Shown: positions 25,216-32,931, counted from the stretch's first letter. The stretch: DNA of 64,000 nucleotides from a virus (IMGVR_UViG_3300021963_005267:42584-106583); one strand, 5' to 3'. Notes: generated from the sequence alone by a model not told the origin. Program-made: numbers and translations.

Positions 25216-25243
25216 AAATGGCTACTTCGGTAGCCATTTTTTT
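25216..25243 (+). terminator. Strong rho-independent terminator of the tmRNA gene
   Basis: AAATGGCTAC and GTAGCCATTT form a 10-bp stem with a stable TTCG loop, followed by a T run. Confidence 0.93.
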
Positions 25244-25244
25244 A

Positions 25245-25273
25245 TTGACAACATCCTAAAAGTATCATACACT
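25245..25273 (+). promoter_or_regulatory. Sigma70-like promoter
   Basis: TTGACA, 17 bp, TACACT. It starts right after the tmRNA terminator and drives the AAA+ ATPase gene with a leader of about 35 bases. Confidence 0.7.
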
Positions 25274-25314
25274 TAACCCGTAAACACATTTATCAACTCT
25301 TTTTGAAAGCTTTT

Positions 25315-26391
25315 ATGTCTTACTTTCTTAAATCAGGAAACACGTTCAAAGTCAGCACCAAAGAAGCAATGGATCTACACGATCACTTGCCCGTTGGTAC
25401 TTACACAGTTGGCTTTGACAAAATGAACGGTAATTTCTTCCTAGAGGAAATTGATTCATTTGAAATCAAAGGCAAGCTCTACGGAGATACCACACGTCAT
25501 GCAGATCGAATCATTAGGACCTTTAATGATCGAGGTGCCAGCACCGGTGTAATGCTTACTGGTGAAAAGGGCAGCGGTAAAACACTACTGACCAAGCAGA
25601 TCGCTATTAATGCTGCCAAAGAAGGTGTACCAACTATCGTTATCAATCAACCATGGTGCGGTGAAGGATTTAATGCTTTTATGCAAATGATCGAGCAGCC
25701 TACTATTGTGTTGTTTGATGAGTTTGAAAAAGTGTATGATCGTGATGATCAGGAAAAGATGCTGACCTTGCTTGACGGTGTATATCCTAGCAAGAAACTG
25801 TTCTTGTTGACCTGTAACGACAAGTGGCGTGTAGATAGCCATATGCGTAATCGTCCAGGCCGTATCTTTTACATGATTGACTTCAAAGGCCTTGACATGG
25901 ATTTCATCAAAGAATACTGCGAGGATAATCTAGAAGCCAAAGAACACATTATGACTATCTGCCGTATCGCTAGCTTGTTCGGCCAGTTTAACTTTGATAT
26001 GCTCAAAGCAATGGTTGAAGAAATGAATCGCTACGGCGAAACTCCTCAAGATGTTCTTAAGCTGTTGAATGCTAAACCAGAGTTCAGCGATGAATCTCGT
26101 TACAAAGTTGAACTGCAAGTTGATGGTATTGATATCAAAGACGAAGTTGTTGAGACTCGCGAATGGCATGGTAATCCTCTCATCAAAGGTGTTAGCATTG
26201 ATTACAAAAAGATCGATGGCAAAGATGATGACGGTGATGATGTTTGGGATTGGGAACACTTGGCATTTACTACTAACGATCTTAAGCAGGTCGATCCTAA
26301 TACTAACAAGTTCATTTTTATGGATGACGATGGTAACCGTTTGGTGCTGACTAAGATCAAAGAAAAGAGCTGGCACTATGATGCTTTCTAA
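25315..26391 (+). CDS. AAA+ ATPase
   Basis: The 358-residue protein has Walker A GEKGSGKT (about 83-90), Walker B IVLFDEFEK (about 132-140), sensor I with LLTCND (about 165-170) and an Arg-rich segment MRNRPGRIFY suited as arginine finger. The C-terminal 100 residues are a separate acidic beta-rich region. It may remodel a phage or host protein complex. I prefer the ATG at 25315 over an upstream TTG. It is early by promoter type. Confidence 0.88.
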   Translation: MSYFLKSGNTFKVSTKEAMDLHDHLPVGTYTVGFDKMNGNFFLEEIDSFEIKGKLYGDTTRHADRIIRTFNDRGASTGVMLTGEKGSGKTLLTKQIAINAAKEGVPTIVINQPWCGEGFNAFMQMIEQPTIVLFDEFEKVYDRDDQEKMLTLLDGVYPSKKLFLLTCNDKWRVDSHMRNRPGRIFYMIDFKGLDMDFIKEYCEDNLEAKEHIMTICRIASLFGQFNFDMLKAMVEEMNRYGETPQDVLKLLNAKPEFSDESRYKVELQVDGIDIKDEVVETREWHGNPLIKGVSIDYKKIDGKDDDGDDVWDWEHLAFTTNDLKQVDPNTNKFIFMDDDGNRLVLTKIKEKSWHYDAF

Positions 26392-27049
26392 AAGTATTTG
26401 GGATCTAGAGGTTGCAGTTGAGGAAGTATTTGAAACTTCCTCGACTGAGCCAATAGAGGAAAAAAGCATACAAAAGTTTGCTACAGTCCACCCTGATGAT
26501 TTTGAGCCTGTAACTATTGTTTCTCCCGATCTTAAGAATGGACCTTGGATCGCCGGAGGAGCAGTGTTACAGTGGTATCAAGGTCAGCCTGTTAATCACA
26601 GCGACATAGATATATTCTGCAAGGACGAGAATCAGATTGCAGATCTGTTGAATACATTTTATTCTAGAGACCATAGTAAAAAATGGTCTAGTGATAATGC
26701 AGAAACGTTTGATTACTATCGAAGAAAAGATAATAAAACCTGGAGGATCCAGGTAATCAAAAGACGTACCTTTAAATCTATACAAGATGTTATTGACAGC
26801 TTTGATATCAGTGTATGTCAGATTGCCACTGCTGGCAATGAGTATATCACCGGATCAAAAACTATCGAGGATATAAAAAATAAGAAGTTACGATTCAAAT
26901 ATCCTCTACAGCCCGATGCTGTAAAAAGATATACCAAATATGTTTGTTATGGTTATCTTCCCGATCCAGATCTTTGTAAAGCCATAGCAGAAAATGAAGA
27001 TTCCAAATGGAATTTTAATATGCAGGAAGATTACAACAATGCGTTCTGA
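26378..27049 (+). CDS. Nucleotidyltransferase-fold protein
   Basis: The 223-residue protein contains GGAVLQWYQG followed by SDIDIFCKDE (about residues 60-83), the G-G and D-x-D signature of pol-beta-type nucleotidyltransferases. An Arg-rich strand (KTWRIQVIKRR) follows. The role could be RNA or protein nucleotidylation. It overlaps the AAA+ ATPase gene by 14 bases, so the two may work together. Confidence 0.75.
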   Translation: MMLSKSIWDLEVAVEEVFETSSTEPIEEKSIQKFATVHPDDFEPVTIVSPDLKNGPWIAGGAVLQWYQGQPVNHSDIDIFCKDENQIADLLNTFYSRDHSKKWSSDNAETFDYYRRKDNKTWRIQVIKRRTFKSIQDVIDSFDISVCQIATAGNEYITGSKTIEDIKNKKLRFKYPLQPDAVKRYTKYVCYGYLPDPDLCKAIAENEDSKWNFNMQEDYNNAF

Positions 27050-27410
27050 ACACAGTTGGAGTTTGTTGACTCCTAAACCAATACACTTGTTTTTAAAATC
27101 ACACGGCGAATACATTACTTTCTGGAATGGAATAGTAATGCCATATAGTGCAGCTCTGTGCGTAGGACTAGAACTGATAGGCATATGGCCTAGTCCTGAA
27201 ATGAAAGAAAAGATACATCAAACCTTTGAAAAACTCTACTATACAGGAGCATTTCAAAATAGGAACTGGGATAGAATTGCAGAAAGCAAAGATATCCTTA
27301 ATTACTACAAGCGAAAAATGCAACCTCACGTAGTAAATCATTTTAAAAATTACACAGGGCCCGAGTTATTTGAAATGTTTGATTTGACAAAAGCGAGAGT
27401 TGAAGAATGA
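27039..27410 (+). CDS. Uncharacterised protein
   Basis: A 123-residue protein that I start at the ATG 27039, overlapping the nucleotidyltransferase stop. It is Trp/Tyr-rich and mostly helical with a basic C-terminal third. No domain recognised; same operon as the AAA+ and nucleotidyltransferase genes. Confidence 0.65.
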   Translation: MRSEHSWSLLTPKPIHLFLKSHGEYITFWNGIVMPYSAALCVGLELIGIWPSPEMKEKIHQTFEKLYYTGAFQNRNWDRIAESKDILNYYKRKMQPHVVNHFKNYTGPELFEMFDLTKARVEE

Positions 27411-27520
27411 ACGAAATTTTGCAATATATTTTAGTCAGTTTGGCAGTGTTGGTCATCGTTGTTAATATAGCCACTACCCTAAGTCCGAGGTTCCGTCGAT
27501 GGGTATATTCTAAAGATTAG
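27407..27520 (+). CDS. Small single-pass membrane protein ending in TAG
   Basis: A 37-residue protein with one hydrophobic helix (ILQYILVSLAVLVIVVNIA) and a basic tail, coupled by ATGA to the upstream gene. It ends in TAG, one of only about three amber stops in the window; read-through would add 11 codons to the next stop, also TAG. Confidence 0.6.
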   Translation: MNEILQYILVSLAVLVIVVNIATTLSPRFRRWVYSKD

Positions 27521-27640
27521 AAATTAAATTCGGTAAGAAATTTTACACACACATAGACTAATAGATATATAAACTCATACTTTGCCGCGAAGTCAGAGAC
27601 ACACAAACAGTGGCAGGTATTCATTAAAAAGGAATTGAAA

Positions 27641-28198
27641 ATGAAAAAATTAGTAATCTTAGCCTCATTTTTGGCTGCAAGTACAGCATTTGCCGGTGGA
27701 TTCGGCAGTGTTGAGTATAGTGATCGCGACGGAGTGAACGGTAATGCAGATGCTCGTGCAACGAAAGTGACCATGGGTACAGATATTAATAGCATGCTCA
27801 AAGCTGATATTAGTTTACGTCAAAAGACCAACACCAGCAACGATCTCAGCGACACACGTCTAGAAGCTGGTCTAACTGCTACACAACCAATTGGTGGTAC
27901 AGGCCTTAGCGTTTACGGCCGCGGTGCTATTGGTGAAAAGTTTAAGACTTCAACAGACTATACCTACTACAGCGTAGAACCAGGCTTGAAGTATGCAGTA
28001 ACACCAGCACTTTCAGTTAAAGCAGGATATCGTTATCGTGCAGCTACTGACAGCGTGAATGCAGATACAACACGTACCTGGAGAGCAGGAGTTGAGTATG
28101 CTGTAACTAAAAACTACTTTGTTGGTCTAGGATATGACCGTGTTCGTGGCGACAGCGAATACAATGCAACAAACTTTGTAGTTGGTTTCAAGTTCTAA
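27641..28198 (+). CDS. Outer-membrane beta-barrel protein
   Basis: The 185-residue protein has a signal peptide (MKKLVILASFLAASTAFA, cut about residue 18) and then alternating beta strands of porin/opacity type (GLSVYGRGAIG, YYSVEPGLKYAV, FVGLGYDRVRG), ending in FKF with the C-terminal Phe expected for BAM insertion. The start is the ATG after AAGGAATTGAAA. It would alter the outer membrane of a Gram-negative host, for example blocking superinfection. Confidence 0.8.
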   Translation: MKKLVILASFLAASTAFAGGFGSVEYSDRDGVNGNADARATKVTMGTDINSMLKADISLRQKTNTSNDLSDTRLEAGLTATQPIGGTGLSVYGRGAIGEKFKTSTDYTYYSVEPGLKYAVTPALSVKAGYRYRAATDSVNADTTRTWRAGVEYAVTKNYFVGLGYDRVRGDSEYNATNFVVGFKF

Positions 28199-28215
28199 TT
28201 GAAACTACTTCACAC

Positions 28216-28240
28216 AAGGCCCTTAGGGGCCTTTTTATTT
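28216..28240 (+). terminator. Rho-independent terminator
   Basis: AAGGCCC and GGGCCTT form a stem with a short loop, followed by TTTATTT. Confidence 0.85.
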
Positions 28241-28299
28241 CTAAATTTGATATTGATTTTTTCAATTACGGTAATAGAAATAATTATTAAAAAAACCTA

Positions 28300-28329
28300 T
28301 TGAAATTGCATTTTAATAGGATATATAAT
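28300..28329 (+). promoter_or_regulatory. Sigma70-like promoter for ahpC-ahpD
   Basis: TTGAAA, 18 bp, TATAAT, with a leader of about 50 bases and AAGGAGATACT before the ahpC ATG. Confidence 0.7.
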
Positions 28330-28384
28330 GTACATACACAACAAAATGTTGTAGAAGTTTTCAAACACAGACTAAGGAGATACT

Positions 28385-28924
28385 ATGAAAACAGTTGGTG
28401 ATAAATTAGATGCATTTGCATTAGTAGGCGTTAAGCCAGGACAACCAGAAGATGCTTTCTTTGACATTACAGAAAAGTCATATGAAGGCAAGTGGAAAGT
28501 AATCGTTTACTATCCAAAAGATTTTACATTTGTATGCCCAACCGAGATCGTTGCCTATGACAAGCTGGCAAAAGATTTTGAAGACCGTGATGCTGTATTG
28601 CTTACTGGTAGTACAGACAACGAGTTCTGTAAAGTTTCATGGCAAAATGCTCATAGCGATCTTAAGAAAATCAAGCACGTTCAGTTTGCTGACACACAGC
28701 GCGGAGAACTAAGCCTAATCAATCAGTTAGGTGTGTTCTATGCTCCTGCTGGTGCCGCACTTCGTGCAACATTCATTGTTGATCCTAACAACGAAATCCA
28801 GCACGTTACTGTCAACAACTTGAACGTTGGTCGTAGTCCAGAAGAAACACTTCGTGTATTAGATGCGCTACAAACTGGCGAACTATGTGCATGTAATCGT
28901 GCTGTAGGCGGAGAGACACTATAA
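28385..28924 (+). CDS. ahpC: Peroxiredoxin, AhpC family
   Basis: The 179-residue thiol peroxidase has its peroxidatic Cys in FTFVCPTEI (about 50) and resolving cysteines near the end (GELCACNR, about 167-170). It reduces hydrogen peroxide and organic peroxides. Length and C-terminus fit the type that is reduced by AhpD, and the ahpD gene starts inside its stop codon. It would protect the infected cell from oxidative stress. Confidence 0.95.
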   Translation: MKTVGDKLDAFALVGVKPGQPEDAFFDITEKSYEGKWKVIVYYPKDFTFVCPTEIVAYDKLAKDFEDRDAVLLTGSTDNEFCKVSWQNAHSDLKKIKHVQFADTQRGELSLINQLGVFYAPAGAALRATFIVDPNNEIQHVTVNNLNVGRSPEETLRVLDALQTGELCACNRAVGGETL

Positions 28925-29442
28925 TGACTGCTTGGGTAGATGCACTTAAAGAACAAAGTATCCCAGAATATGCCAAGGATACTAAATTAAATCTTGATGC
29001 TGTTATCAAGCGTAGTAGTCTACCTGTAGAAGAAGCAGAAGCTGTTGCTCTAGCAGCGGCTTTTGCCACAGGCAATAGCAAACTATGGACCTGGGTACAC
29101 TCACAGATTGCAGACAGAAAAGAAGCAGACGCAGCATTGACCGCAGCCAGTATCATGGCACAAAACAATATCTGGTATCCCTATGTTGAAATGGCAGACG
29201 ATGAACAACTCAAAGGACTCCCAGCTCAATTGAGGATGAATGCCATCGCCAGCCACGGTGGCACTACCAAAGCTAGATTCGAAGCATATAGTCTAGCAGC
29301 CAGCATTGTTGGTAAATGTCATTTCTGTGTCAAGGCACACTATGATACTTTGAAGCAAGAAGGATACACAACAGAACAACTCCGTGATATCGGACGCATA
29401 GCGGCAGTAATAACAAGTGTATCTAGAGTATTGAGTAGCTAA
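28924..29442 (+). CDS. ahpD: Alkylhydroperoxidase AhpD
   Basis: The 172-residue protein has the catalytic CxxC with proton-relay His in GKCHFCVKAH (about 131-140), typical of AhpD, which passes electrons to AhpC. It starts on the last base of the ahpC stop. A complete AhpC/AhpD pair in a phage suggests a self-sufficient peroxide defence, using lipoylated host proteins as electron source if the known AhpD route applies. Confidence 0.93.
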   Translation: MTAWVDALKEQSIPEYAKDTKLNLDAVIKRSSLPVEEAEAVALAAAFATGNSKLWTWVHSQIADRKEADAALTAASIMAQNNIWYPYVEMADDEQLKGLPAQLRMNAIASHGGTTKARFEAYSLAASIVGKCHFCVKAHYDTLKQEGYTTEQLRDIGRIAAVITSVSRVLSS

Positions 29443-29549
29443 ATTATTGAGATCATTTTAATGATTTTAACTATGTTTCGATTGGTGTTTTCCTTGTAAA
29501 ATTGTGATACATACTGACACACAGGTATGTTTTTACAAAGGAGAACACT

Positions 29550-29621
29550 ATGTGGTCTAAACCAGAAGCAATTGAAATGCGCTACGGTTTCGAAATCACG
29601 ATGTATATCGCGAATCGATAA
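29550..29621 (+). CDS. pqqA: PqqA, coenzyme PQQ precursor peptide
   Basis: The 23-residue ORF MWSKPEAIEMRYGFEITMY plus IANR matches the PqqA family along its whole length: the MW-x-KP start, R-x-GFE, the crosslinked Glu15 and Tyr19 (E-x3-Y) and the NR end. Host enzymes PqqE, PqqD, PqqB and PqqC turn this peptide into pyrroloquinoline quinone, the cofactor of methanol and glucose dehydrogenases. AAAGGAGAACACT gives a strong ribosome site, and a strong terminator follows, so it is a single-gene unit. None of pqqBCDE is in the window. Confidence 0.9.
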   Translation: MWSKPEAIEMRYGFEITMYIANR

Positions 29622-29626
29622 GGTGC

Positions 29627-29634
29627 TATAAATA
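29627..29634 (+). promoter_or_regulatory. T4-type late promoter, full consensus
   Basis: TATAAATA, just after the pqqA stop and running into the pqqA terminator; it can serve the sulfotransferase gene at 29671. Confidence 0.6.
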
Positions 29635-29661
29635 TAGGGGACTTAGATCCCCTATTTTTTT
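29634..29661 (+). terminator. Rho-independent terminator after pqqA
   Basis: TAGGGGA and TCCCCTA form a 7-bp stem with a 6-base loop, followed by seven T. Confidence 0.88.
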
Positions 29662-29670
29662 GAAAGCACT

Positions 29671-30249
29671 ATGGAAAAATATCTTGTAGTTAGTCCCGGT
29701 AGGTCAGGTAGCACTACCTTCAGGAACCACATTAAAAATTCATTAGAAAAAAAAGGTGTTCCTTATTATGTGGAACAACTAGAAATGCCTATGCTTTGGC
29801 CTGAGGCCGAAGAAAATCCCCAGGATTGGAACATTGTTATATGTTATAGAAGAGACATGTTAGCACAAGTGCTAAGTTTCTATACAATAGTTCTATCTAA
29901 ACAAACTCAGAAATGGAAAGACATTGAACTAGAACCTTTTGTGGTTCCTAGAATACCTTTCTGGATGTTTGCACACGGAATATTATTTTTTCATTACCGA
30001 GTTTTTGGCATAAAAGAATGGCCCAAGTTTAAGAGCATACATTGGTTTGTATATGAAGATATGTTTGATGATTGGAATGCCGTCGGTAAACAATTAGGAT
30101 TTGATGATTGGTCTAACAAATCAGAAGGCCATGCCATAGGTTATGGTTCAGTGTGGGACAAGGTCATTAATAAAGAAGAAGTGTTAGGCTGGGTTGAAGA
30201 ATTGCAAAAGCATTATCAATTTACCGTTGATCTAACCCGATACAAATAA
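29671..30249 (+). CDS. Sulfotransferase-like protein
   Basis: The 192-residue protein begins with the PAPS 5'-phosphosulfate loop SPGRSGST (residues 8-15), and has the 3'-phosphate-binding RRDMLAQVLSFY (about 59-70). This fits the sulfotransferase fold. It is followed by an APS-kinase-like gene that could supply PAPS and by DUF2061, so the three form a sulfation cassette. The acceptor is probably a glycan or lipid; unknown. Confidence 0.8.
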   Translation: MEKYLVVSPGRSGSTTFRNHIKNSLEKKGVPYYVEQLEMPMLWPEAEENPQDWNIVICYRRDMLAQVLSFYTIVLSKQTQKWKDIELEPFVVPRIPFWMFAHGILFFHYRVFGIKEWPKFKSIHWFVYEDMFDDWNAVGKQLGFDDWSNKSEGHAIGYGSVWDKVINKEEVLGWVEELQKHYQFTVDLTRYK

Positions 30250-30259
30250 AGGAACATAA

Positions 30260-31051
30260 ATGACAAAACGTATTCTTATTATGGGATTGCCAGGTGCAGG
30301 TAAAACGTATCTAGCAGAACAGCTAAAGAAATCTCTCGAAGCAGAAGGCAAAACTGTAGGTTGGCTCAATGCTGACGAAGTCCGTCGTCACTTTGACGAT
30401 TGGGATTTTAGTAAAGAAGGACGCATTAGACAAAGTCATCGTATGCGTGAGCTGGCTGATACTAGTAACACAGACTATTGCATTGTAGATTTTGTTGCTC
30501 CATTAGTTGAGATGCGTAATAACTTTAGAGCCGATTGGACTATTTGGGTAGATACTATCGATGCCGGGCGGTTTGAAGATACCAACAAGATGTTTGTTGA
30601 ACCCGAAGTCTATGACTTCCGCATTACAGAACAATGGGCAGAAAAATGGGCTCCGTTTATTGCAGAACATATCGTAGACGATCGCAGACGTCCGCAATGG
30701 GACAATCGTAAAGAAACTGTACAGATGCTAGGACGCTGGCAACCCTGGCACACCGGACATAGAGCACTATTTGATCGTGCGATCGCCAAAACTGGACAAG
30801 TGTGCATTATGGTGCGCGATTGCCAGGGATGGCAAGGATCAAATCCGTTTGATTTTTATCAGGTCACACGAGCGATCAAGCGAGATCTAGAACCCGTATA
30901 TCAAGGGCAGTTTCAAATAGTGTTAGTCCCTAATATAGTGAACATTACCTACGGTCGTGATGTAGGTTATAAAATTGAGCAAGAGAGCTTTGACGAAACA
31001 ATAACCAGCATTAGTGCTACGAAAATTCGCAAAGAAATGGGTCTTGAGTGA
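30260..31051 (+). CDS. Fused APS-kinase-like and nucleotidylyltransferase-like protein
   Basis: The 263-residue protein has two domains. Residues 1-150: P-loop GLPGAGKT (9-16) and GWLNADEVRRHFDDWDFS as in adenylylsulfate kinases. Residues 155-263: an HxGH nucleotidylyltransferase domain with WQPWHTGHRALF (about 160-171) and ISATKIRKEM (about 251-260). In bacteria such pairs relate to sulfate activation or to nucleotide-linked precursor synthesis. AAAGGAAC precedes the ATG. Most likely it makes the activated donor for the adjacent sulfotransferase. Confidence 0.82.
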   Translation: MTKRILIMGLPGAGKTYLAEQLKKSLEAEGKTVGWLNADEVRRHFDDWDFSKEGRIRQSHRMRELADTSNTDYCIVDFVAPLVEMRNNFRADWTIWVDTIDAGRFEDTNKMFVEPEVYDFRITEQWAEKWAPFIAEHIVDDRRRPQWDNRKETVQMLGRWQPWHTGHRALFDRAIAKTGQVCIMVRDCQGWQGSNPFDFYQVTRAIKRDLEPVYQGQFQIVLVPNIVNITYGRDVGYKIEQESFDETITSISATKIRKEMGLE

Positions 31052-31247
31052 TACTAATCTAAGAAGTCTAGTTAAAACTATCAGTTGGCGATTTACTGGT
31101 AGTTTTAGCACATTCCTTATATCTTTTTTAGTTACCGGAAGTTTTGCTCTAGCTGGATCTATTGCTGTAGTCCAAATTGTTGCTAATACTGTACTTTATT
31201 TTATTCACGAAAGAATTTGGAATAAAGTCAAATGGGGCAAACACTAG
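31044..31247 (+). CDS. DUF2061 membrane protein
   Basis: The 67-residue protein starts at a TTG overlapping the previous stop and has the DUF2061 layout: RSLVKTISWRFTG, two membrane helices (about 18-35 and 37-53) and HERIWNKVKWG. DUF2061 genes often neighbour sulfate-activation genes in bacteria, which fits the context. It ends in TAG, a rare stop here; read-through would add eight codons. Confidence 0.8.
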   Translation: MSDTNLRSLVKTISWRFTGSFSTFLISFLVTGSFALAGSIAVVQIVANTVLYFIHERIWNKVKWGKH

Positions 31248-31248
31248 A

Positions 31249-31277
31249 TTGACATACCAAACTTCTTAATGTAAAAT
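31249..31277 (+). promoter_or_regulatory. Sigma70 promoter
   Basis: TTGACA, 17 bp, TAAAAT, starting right after the DUF2061 stop. It drives the gene at 31297, which has AAGGAGATTTT before its ATG. Confidence 0.8.
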
Positions 31278-31296
31278 AACATCATAAGGAGATTTT

Positions 31297-31671
31297 ATGA
31301 GTATGCATCTTGAAGGTCCTTGGCTGTCAACCACAGGCAAGAAAAAAGGCAAACAGAAATTTCGTAACGCTGAACAGGCACGTAAGTCACGAGAGCTCGA
31401 TGAAGCTTGGAAAGAATTGTTGAGCCGTTATGATGTTAAACCTAGCAAATCAAAATCTAAGTTTGAAACTTATGTCCCTTCTAAGGATACCTTGCGTCGA
31501 GAAACTGAAAAATATCCTAGCCTACCTTTTACTGGCGGACCTTGTACTAAGCCTGAGCAAAAAGTTTATACTGGCAACAAGATTAAAGGAATTGGTACCA
31601 TGCATAAGAGCAATGCCGTTCCAATCTTTTCAGACGAAGAGGCCGTTGATATTGCCAAAATGCGTCGATAA
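31297..31671 (+). CDS. Conserved phage protein, unknown function
   Basis: The 124-residue basic protein starts MSMHLEGPWLSTTGKKKGKQ and ends VYTGNKIKGIGTMHKSNAVP followed by IFSDEEAVDIAKMRR. I recognise this as a family spread among myoviruses of proteobacteria, without known function. It is early by promoter type. Confidence 0.8.
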   Translation: MSMHLEGPWLSTTGKKKGKQKFRNAEQARKSRELDEAWKELLSRYDVKPSKSKSKFETYVPSKDTLRRETEKYPSLPFTGGPCTKPEQKVYTGNKIKGIGTMHKSNAVPIFSDEEAVDIAKMRR

Positions 31672-31820
31672 TTACCTATTTTCGTGCTATAATAACTAAC
31701 TTATGCTATATATTACTACGTTTCGCAAAGAAACTAAGATAGTTGGTTGGTAAGAATGGAAAATATTTTTATCAATCCGCGAGTCTTGGCCTATGAGAAA
31801 CCCGTGAGATTCGGGAAGCC

Positions 31821-31958
31821 ATGCTCGCCAAAGGTACTGAGTGTTATGAGCATTCGGTGGCTGATGGAGACGACTACACGAACCCAGGGTTCTTTCAAGA
31901 GCCTCGTGAAGTTTACTCCCTTAATGTAATGTTGATGATGAACAGTCTATCGTTTTGA
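31821..31958 (+). CDS. Possible short gene or remnant
   Basis: The stretch 31672-31986 has no clear full gene. The best protein-like frame is 45 residues from the ATG 31821: MLAKGTECYEHSVADGDDYT and then NPGFFQEPREVYSLNVM. The same frame is protein-like for eight more codons upstream, to a TGA. A 16-codon frame (31703-31753) and a continuation in another frame precede it. This could be a broken gene. An extended -10 (TGCTATAAT, 31685-31693) lies upstream. Confidence 0.3.
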   Translation: MLAKGTECYEHSVADGDDYTNPGFFQEPREVYSLNVMLMMNSLSF

Positions 31959-31986
31959 TTCGACACCAAATGAAAGGAGAACTAAT

Positions 31987-32526
31987 ATGGAAATACTTTT
32001 AAGACCAATCATCTTGGTCATCGGTTTGATTTTAACTGCAATGGCGATACAATCCGTTACTACAAATAAAATCAATCAATTGAAATTAACAGCAGGAGTC
32101 TACAGTAGTGACATCATCACTATCAAGGATCGTGAACGTCAGTTAGATTGCCTGGCAAAAAATATCTATCACGAAGCTGCTTCAGAACCATTTGAAGGAA
32201 AAGTTGCAGTAGCACAGGTAACAATGAATCGTGCTGCTAGCGGTAAGTTCCCAAATGATGTATGCGCAGTTGTTTATCAGAAAAATGTAATCTACGAAAA
32301 GGTCGTGTGCCAGTTCTCATGGTATTGCGAAAATGGTGGAAAGCCTCCAATTCGTAGCAAAGAAATGTACGACGAATCATATAAAGTAGCTAAGAAAGTC
32401 TTGCTGGAAAACTTTAGACTTGACGTTATGAAAGATGCGTTGTATTATCATGCTGATTATGTCAACCCTCGTTGGGGTAAAGAGAAAATTGGTAAAATTG
32501 GTCGTCATATTTTTTATAGGGATTAA
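31987..32526 (+). CDS. SleB/CwlJ-type cell wall hydrolase (probable endolysin)
   Basis: The 179-residue protein has an N-terminal signal-anchor (about 5-24) and the Hydrolase_2 domain: CLAKNIYHEAASEPFEGKVA with the catalytic Glu, AQVTMNRAASGKFP, QFSWYC, and the end HADYVNPRWGKEKIGKIGRH. It cuts peptidoglycan, and the anchor suggests SAR-type export. It is next to a small membrane protein that could be the holin. Confidence 0.88.
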   Translation: MEILLRPIILVIGLILTAMAIQSVTTNKINQLKLTAGVYSSDIITIKDRERQLDCLAKNIYHEAASEPFEGKVAVAQVTMNRAASGKFPNDVCAVVYQKNVIYEKVVCQFSWYCENGGKPPIRSKEMYDESYKVAKKVLLENFRLDVMKDALYYHADYVNPRWGKEKIGKIGRHIFYRD

Positions 32527-32528
32527 GA

Positions 32529-32840
32529 ATGGAAAAGTTTGAGCTGTTGTTTAATAAATGTAGAGATTTTTTGGCAACTAAATTAAATCATATTAGTAGC
32601 GAAGCTTTGGGTTGGTTGGCTACTATCGTGATTCATGCAAGTACTCTTCCGACATTCCTAGCAGTAATGATGGGATTGAGTGATAAGCTTCCGGGCGTAG
32701 ATATCATCCTAATGGTTTGGGGAGGACTAACACTATTGTTCTTCCGTGCAGTTTTGATTAAAGATATGCTTAATGTGGCTACTATTGGATTTGGATTTAT
32801 CCTACAGGCTACGATGATGGCATTGATATTTTTCAAATAA
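32529..32840 (+). CDS. Small membrane protein, holin candidate
   Basis: The 103-residue protein has three hydrophobic segments (about 27-47, 56-73 and 80-102) and starts three bases after the cell wall hydrolase. The layout fits class I holins, but no family motif proves it. Confidence 0.6.
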   Translation: MEKFELLFNKCRDFLATKLNHISSEALGWLATIVIHASTLPTFLAVMMGLSDKLPGVDIILMVWGGLTLLFFRAVLIKDMLNVATIGFGFILQATMMALIFFK

Positions 32841-32857
32841 CGGTTTACCAAAATAGG

Positions 32858-32886
32858 TTGACAGCCTAAAGCCTCTACAGTATATT
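32858..32886 (+). promoter_or_regulatory. Sigma70 promoter
   Basis: TTGACA, 17 bp, TATATT. It drives the entericidin-like lipoprotein and the following secreted-protein genes. The initial transcript (GCCTCTACAGTA/TACTGTAGAGGT-like repeats, about 32871-32900) can fold back: CCTCTACAG pairs with CTGTAGAGG. Confidence 0.8.
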
Positions 32887-32931
32887 AATGCTGTAGAGGT
32901 TTTTGTTTTAACACACACAGAAAGGCAACTT

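Noticed and set aside
31747-31929. 60-codon frame starting MVRMENIF
   Set aside because: Composition is Arg/Pro/Ser-rich and unlike neighbours; the overlapping frame ending at 31958 is more protein-like.
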